Shown piece by piece: positions 5,348-8,320 of a stretch of DNA of 8,320 nt. Source of the DNA: Rhodospirillales bacterium (GTDB lineage: Bacteria > Pseudomonadota > Alphaproteobacteria > Rhodospirillales > Casp-alpha2); contig JANQIJ010000168.1 of NCBI GenBank assembly GCA_028282185.1, positions 1-8,320 of the forward strand, given 5' to 3'. The position numbers were made by a program, and so were the translations under genes. The notes beneath the pieces were generated by a model. That model was not told the DNA's origin. It did not search any database and worked only from the letters and a program-made list of their open reading frames with translations. Position 1 is the first letter of the stretch. Each line of letters opens with the position of its first letter.

Positions 5348-6436
5348 ATGAGACTGGGTTTGCAAATCGTCGTTGTCGGCCTGCTGGCCGCCGCGCTAGG
5401 CGGGGCCTGGTATTGGAGCGAAGGCGCCGGCGCGCAATCCAAGGAAGCGCCGGCCAAGCGCCCGCGTGCTGCGGTGGTCCTGACCGAGGCGACGGTGTTT
5501 GCCGAAGACCGGGTGGTGATCCGCGCGACCGGTACGGCGGCGGCGCGGCGCGCGGCGGCGATCCATCCCTCGGTTTCCGGCGAGGTGATGGCCGTGACCT
5601 TCACTGCCGGACAGAAGGTCGCCAAGGGCGCGACCCTGTTGCGCCTGGACGATACCCACGAACGTTTGGCCGTGCGTCTGGCCGAAGTCGCGGTGAAAGA
5701 AGCCCGGCGGCAGTTGACCCGCCTGGAACAATTGGCGCCGCGCGGCGCGACATCGGTGGCGCGCCTGCAGACGGCTCAGGCGGAATTGGAAACCGCCATC
5801 GTCCGTCAACAGCAGGCCCAGGCCGACCTTGCGGACCGGACGATCTACGCGCCCTTTGACGGGGTCATCGGCCTGACCGAGGTCGAGGTTGGCGACCGGA
5901 TCACCGAAGACAGCCTGATCGCGACGCTGGACGACCGCTCGGCGCTGTTGATCGAATTCGACCTGCCGGAAGAATATGCCCGCGGATTGGCGCCCGGCGC
6001 TCCGGTCATGGTCAGACCCTGGAAGTTGCGCGACGCGGTGATCGCGGGTCAGGTGGCGGAACTGGGCAGCCGGATCGATCCGGTGACCCGGTCGCTGCGC
6101 GTCAAGGCGCGGGTTCCCAACGCCGACGACGCGATCCGCCCGGGGGCTTCGTTCGAGGTCGAAACGGCCTTTACCGGCAGCTGGTATCCGGCGGTGCGCG
6201 AGGTCGCCGTATTGTGGAGCCGCGACGGCGCCTATCTGTGGCGGGCCAAGGACGGGAAGGCCGACAAAGTCTTCGTCAAGATCGTTCGCCGCGACGGCGG
6301 CCGCATCCTGGTCGACGGCCCCCTGGAACGCGGCGACGCCGTCGTCGTCGAGGGCGTGCAGGGCCTGCGCCCCGGTCAACCGGTCAAGGCGCGGCCGGTG
6401 GATGACACGGCCGACCGGCCGGGGGCGAAGCCCTGA
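5348..6436 (+). CDS. RND efflux periplasmic adaptor (membrane fusion protein)
   Basis: Periplasmic adaptor that links an inner-membrane RND pump to an outer-membrane channel. The 362-residue protein starts with a hydrophobic membrane or signal segment (about 5-22) with no cysteine, so it is not a lipoprotein. The HlyD/AcrA order follows: first half of the lipoyl domain (about 71-103, IHPSVSGEVMAV...GQKVAKGATLLRLDD), an alpha-helical hairpin (104-163), the second lipoyl half (165-197, IYAPFDGVIG...VEVGDRI), a beta-barrel (about 200-272, containing SRIDPVTRSLRVKARV) and a membrane-proximal domain to about 350. I chose the ATG at 5348, directly before the hydrophobic segment; the longer frame from 5246 would add 34 residues rich in Gly and Trp with no export character. 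The ribosome binding site is weak. The stop overlaps the start of the pump gene by one base (TGATG), so the two are translationally coupled. Substrate is unknown. Confidence 0.93.
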   Translation: MRLGLQIVVVGLLAAALGGAWYWSEGAGAQSKEAPAKRPRAAVVLTEATVFAEDRVVIRATGTAAARRAAAIHPSVSGEVMAVTFTAGQKVAKGATLLRLDDTHERLAVRLAEVAVKEARRQLTRLEQLAPRGATSVARLQTAQAELETAIVRQQQAQADLADRTIYAPFDGVIGLTEVEVGDRITEDSLIATLDDRSALLIEFDLPEEYARGLAPGAPVMVRPWKLRDAVIAGQVAELGSRIDPVTRSLRVKARVPNADDAIRPGASFEVETAFTGSWYPAVREVAVLWSRDGAYLWRAKDGKADKVFVKIVRRDGGRILVDGPLERGDAVVVEGVQGLRPGQPVKARPVDDTADRPGAKP

Positions 6437-8320
6437 TGGCCCGGTTCTCCGACCTGCCCAGCCTGGCGGTGCGCCGGCCGACGTTGATCGTCGTCGTCAA
6501 CCTGTTGATTGTGATCGCCGGCCTGGCCGCCCTGATGGGCATCGAGGTCCGCGAACTGCCGGACGTCGACCGCCCGGTTGTCACCGTTCGCGCGTTCTTC
6601 GACGGGGCGTCCCCGGAAACCATGGACGCCGAGGTCACCAGCGTCATCGAAGGCGCCGTGGCCCGCGTTTCCGGGGTCAAGTCGATCAACGCGGCGAGCG
6701 AGGAAAACAACGCCCGCATCCGCCCCGAATTCAACCCCAACGTGGATCTGGACACCGCCGCCAACGATGTTCGCGAAGCCGTCGCCGGGATCGAGCGCGA
6801 TTTGCCCGATGGGCTGGAGGAAATCACCATCGTCAAGGCCGATGCCGACGCCCGGCCGATCATCCGCCTGGCGCTGATCTCGGACAGCCTGTCGCAGGAG
6901 GCCCTGACCCGCTTGGCCGAGGACGACGTCTCGGCCGAATTGTCGGCCATTCCCGGGGTCGCCACGGTGGAATTGTTCGGCAATCAGGACGAGGTTCTGC
7001 GCGTCGTCGTCGAACCCATGCGCCTGGCCAGCTACGGTCTGGACATCGACGATGTCGCCCGGGTGCTCAGGACGACCAGCCTGGACGTGCCGGCGGGCAG
7101 TTTCAAGTCCGACGACCAGTTGCTGTTGGTCCGCGCCGATGCCTCGGTCTGGAAACCGTCGGACGTGGAGGGCCTGTTGATCGCCGACGATGTCCGGATC
7201 GGCGATGTCGGGACCGCGCTTTACGGCCCGGCCGAGGCGGAAAGCTACAGTGTATTCAACGGCCGCCGGGTGGTCGGCCTCGGCGTGATCCGCCGGGCCA
7301 AATCCAACACCATCGCGATTTCCGACGCGGTCGTCGAAACCATGGCGGAAATCAACCGGCGCCTGAAGGACGCCGAATTGGTCAAGATCACCGATGACGC
7401 CCGGTTCATCCGCTCGTCGGTGAAGGAGGTGGTGGTCAGCCTGTCGATCGCCGTCCTGGTGGTGATCGGCGTGATCTATGCTTTCCTGGGCAAGCTGCGG
7501 CCGACACTGATTCCCGCGGTGGCGATCCCCATCGCCTTGGTCGGTACGGTGGCGGCGATCTGGCTGATGGGTTTTTCCGTCAACATCCTGACGCTCTTGG
7601 CCCTGGTCCTGGCGACGGGGATGATCGTCGACGACGCCATCGTCGTGATCGAGAACATCCAGCGCAACCGCTCGCTCGGCCATCCGTCCTTCGCCGCCGC
7701 GGTGATCGGCACGCGCCAGGTGTTCTTCGCCGTCCTGGCGACCACGGCGACGCTGATCTCCGTGTTCCTGCCCATCGCCTTCCTGCCCAGCACCGCCGGG
7801 CGGTTGTTCACGGAATTCGGCTTCGTCCTGGCCGTCGCCGTGGCGATCTCGTCCTTCGTCGCCCTGTCGCTGGGGCCGATGCTGGCCTCGCGTCTGCCGG
7901 AAGATCCGCCCAACAAGGATGATCCGGAACGCCCCGGCCTGCGCGTCCGCCTGGGCGCCCTGCTGGTCGATGTCTATCAACGCCTGTTGGGTTTCACCTT
8001 GCGCGCCCGCTTCCTGGTCTTGGGCGTGACGCTGCTGATCGCCGCCGTCGCCGCCGTGATCTATCCGAAGATCGACCGCGAACTGCTGCCCCGCGAAGAC
8101 CGGGGGGCGATCATCATCACGATGCAGGGACCCGACGGCGTCGGCCTGGACTACATGGACCGGCAATCGGCCCAAGCCGAGGCGATCCTGCGGCCCCTGG
8201 TCGACAGCGGCGAGGTCACCAACATCCTGTCCATCGTCGGCCGCTGGGACCTGAACCGCAATTACATCGTCGCCCCCCTGGCGCCCTGGTCGGGACGGTC
8301 GCGCAGCCAGTTGGAGATCG
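6436..8320 (+). CDS. RND efflux pump, HAE1/AcrB-type inner-membrane transporter (3' end beyond window)
   Basis: Proton-driven inner-membrane exporter. 628 residues are visible; the family is about 1,020-1,050, so roughly 60% is present and the frame is still open at the edge. TM1 lies at about 16-36, followed by the porter region (motifs ELPDVDRPVVTV at 40-51 and ASPETMDAEVTSVIEGAV at 58-75). TM2-TM6 lie at about 333-350, 357-377, 384-404, 430-450 and 462-482, and TM7 at 525-543. The TM4 proton-relay pair is intact: GMIVDDAIVVIEN with D399 and D400, matching AcrB D407 and D408. The PREDRG motif (552-557) marks the start of the second porter half. No cysteine occurs in the visible part. The start overlaps the adaptor stop. 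No outer-membrane factor gene is seen in the window; it may lie to the right. The substrate cannot be told from sequence: the intact relay and lack of CzcA-type metal motifs favour HAE1 over heavy-metal pumps, with moderate certainty. Confidence 0.95.
   Translation, partial: MARFSDLPSLAVRRPTLIVVVNLLIVIAGLAALMGIEVRELPDVDRPVVTVRAFFDGASPETMDAEVTSVIEGAVARVSGVKSINAASEENNARIRPEFNPNVDLDTAANDVREAVAGIERDLPDGLEEITIVKADADARPIIRLALISDSLSQEALTRLAEDDVSAELSAIPGVATVELFGNQDEVLRVVVEPMRLASYGLDIDDVARVLRTTSLDVPAGSFKSDDQLLLVRADASVWKPSDVEGLLIADDVRIGDVGTALYGPAEAESYSVFNGRRVVGLGVIRRAKSNTIAISDAVVETMAEINRRLKDAELVKITDDARFIRSSVKEVVVSLSIAVLVVIGVIYAFLGKLRPTLIPAVAIPIALVGTVAAIWLMGFSVNILTLLALVLATGMIVDDAIVVIENIQRNRSLGHPSFAAAVIGTRQVFFAVLATTATLISVFLPIAFLPSTAGRLFTEFGFVLAVAVAISSFVALSLGPMLASRLPEDPPNKDDPERPGLRVRLGALLVDVYQRLLGFTLRARFLVLGVTLLIAAVAAVIYPKIDRELLPREDRGAIIITMQGPDGVGLDYMDRQSAQAEAILRPLVDSGEVTNILSIVGRWDLNRNYIVAPLAPWSGRSRSQLEI

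Noticed and set aside
6376..8175. Long minus-strand open frame of 599 codons opposite the RND genes
   Set aside because: It has a repetitive Asp/Gln/His/Arg-rich composition typical of an antisense frame, and the plus strand carries a clear RND pump.

Overview
The window looks like a GC-rich alphaproteobacterial chromosome, probably of Rhodospirillales type. This is inferred from codon bias and from the hup-type layout of the hydrogenase genes; it was not tested by any search. The left 4.6 kb is read on the minus strand and encodes a membrane-bound, oxygen-tolerant uptake [NiFe] hydrogenase (group 1d type). The right 3.4 kb is read on the plus strand and encodes a small unknown protein followed by an RND-type efflux system that runs off the window.

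The hydrogenase operon, in transcription order from position 4563 leftward, is hupS (small subunit with Tat signal), hupL (large subunit), a 65-residue secreted or membrane mini-protein of unknown function, and hupC (cytochrome b). It ends in a near-textbook rho-independent terminator at 713-689. After an AT-rich stretch of about 200 bp, a second transcription unit starts with hupD (maturation protease for HupL), which is cut by the left window edge. HupS carries all six cysteines of the [4Fe-3S] proximal cluster of oxygen-tolerant enzymes. HupL has both Ni-Fe cysteine pairs and a 15-residue C-terminal tail for HupD to remove. HupC would pass electrons from HupS to quinone.

Both hydrogenase units are preceded by sequences matching the sigma-54 -24/-12 promoter, with exact spacing, and by an identical 13-base AT-rich element that fits the IHF consensus. 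This suggests joint control by a HoxA/HupR-like NtrC-family activator and IHF. The hupS promoter also has a perfect 23-bp palindrome running from its -12 box across the predicted transcription start, and a second inverted repeat about 130 bp upstream of that start. None of these sites has been tested.

On the plus strand, an 86-residue acidic, probably helical protein of unknown function is divergent from hupS and shares its control region. It is followed after 164 bp by a periplasmic adaptor gene and, overlapping it by one base, an HAE1-type RND pump gene (628 residues seen, about 60% of the usual length). I saw no tRNA, rRNA, CRISPR array, insertion sequence or phage gene.
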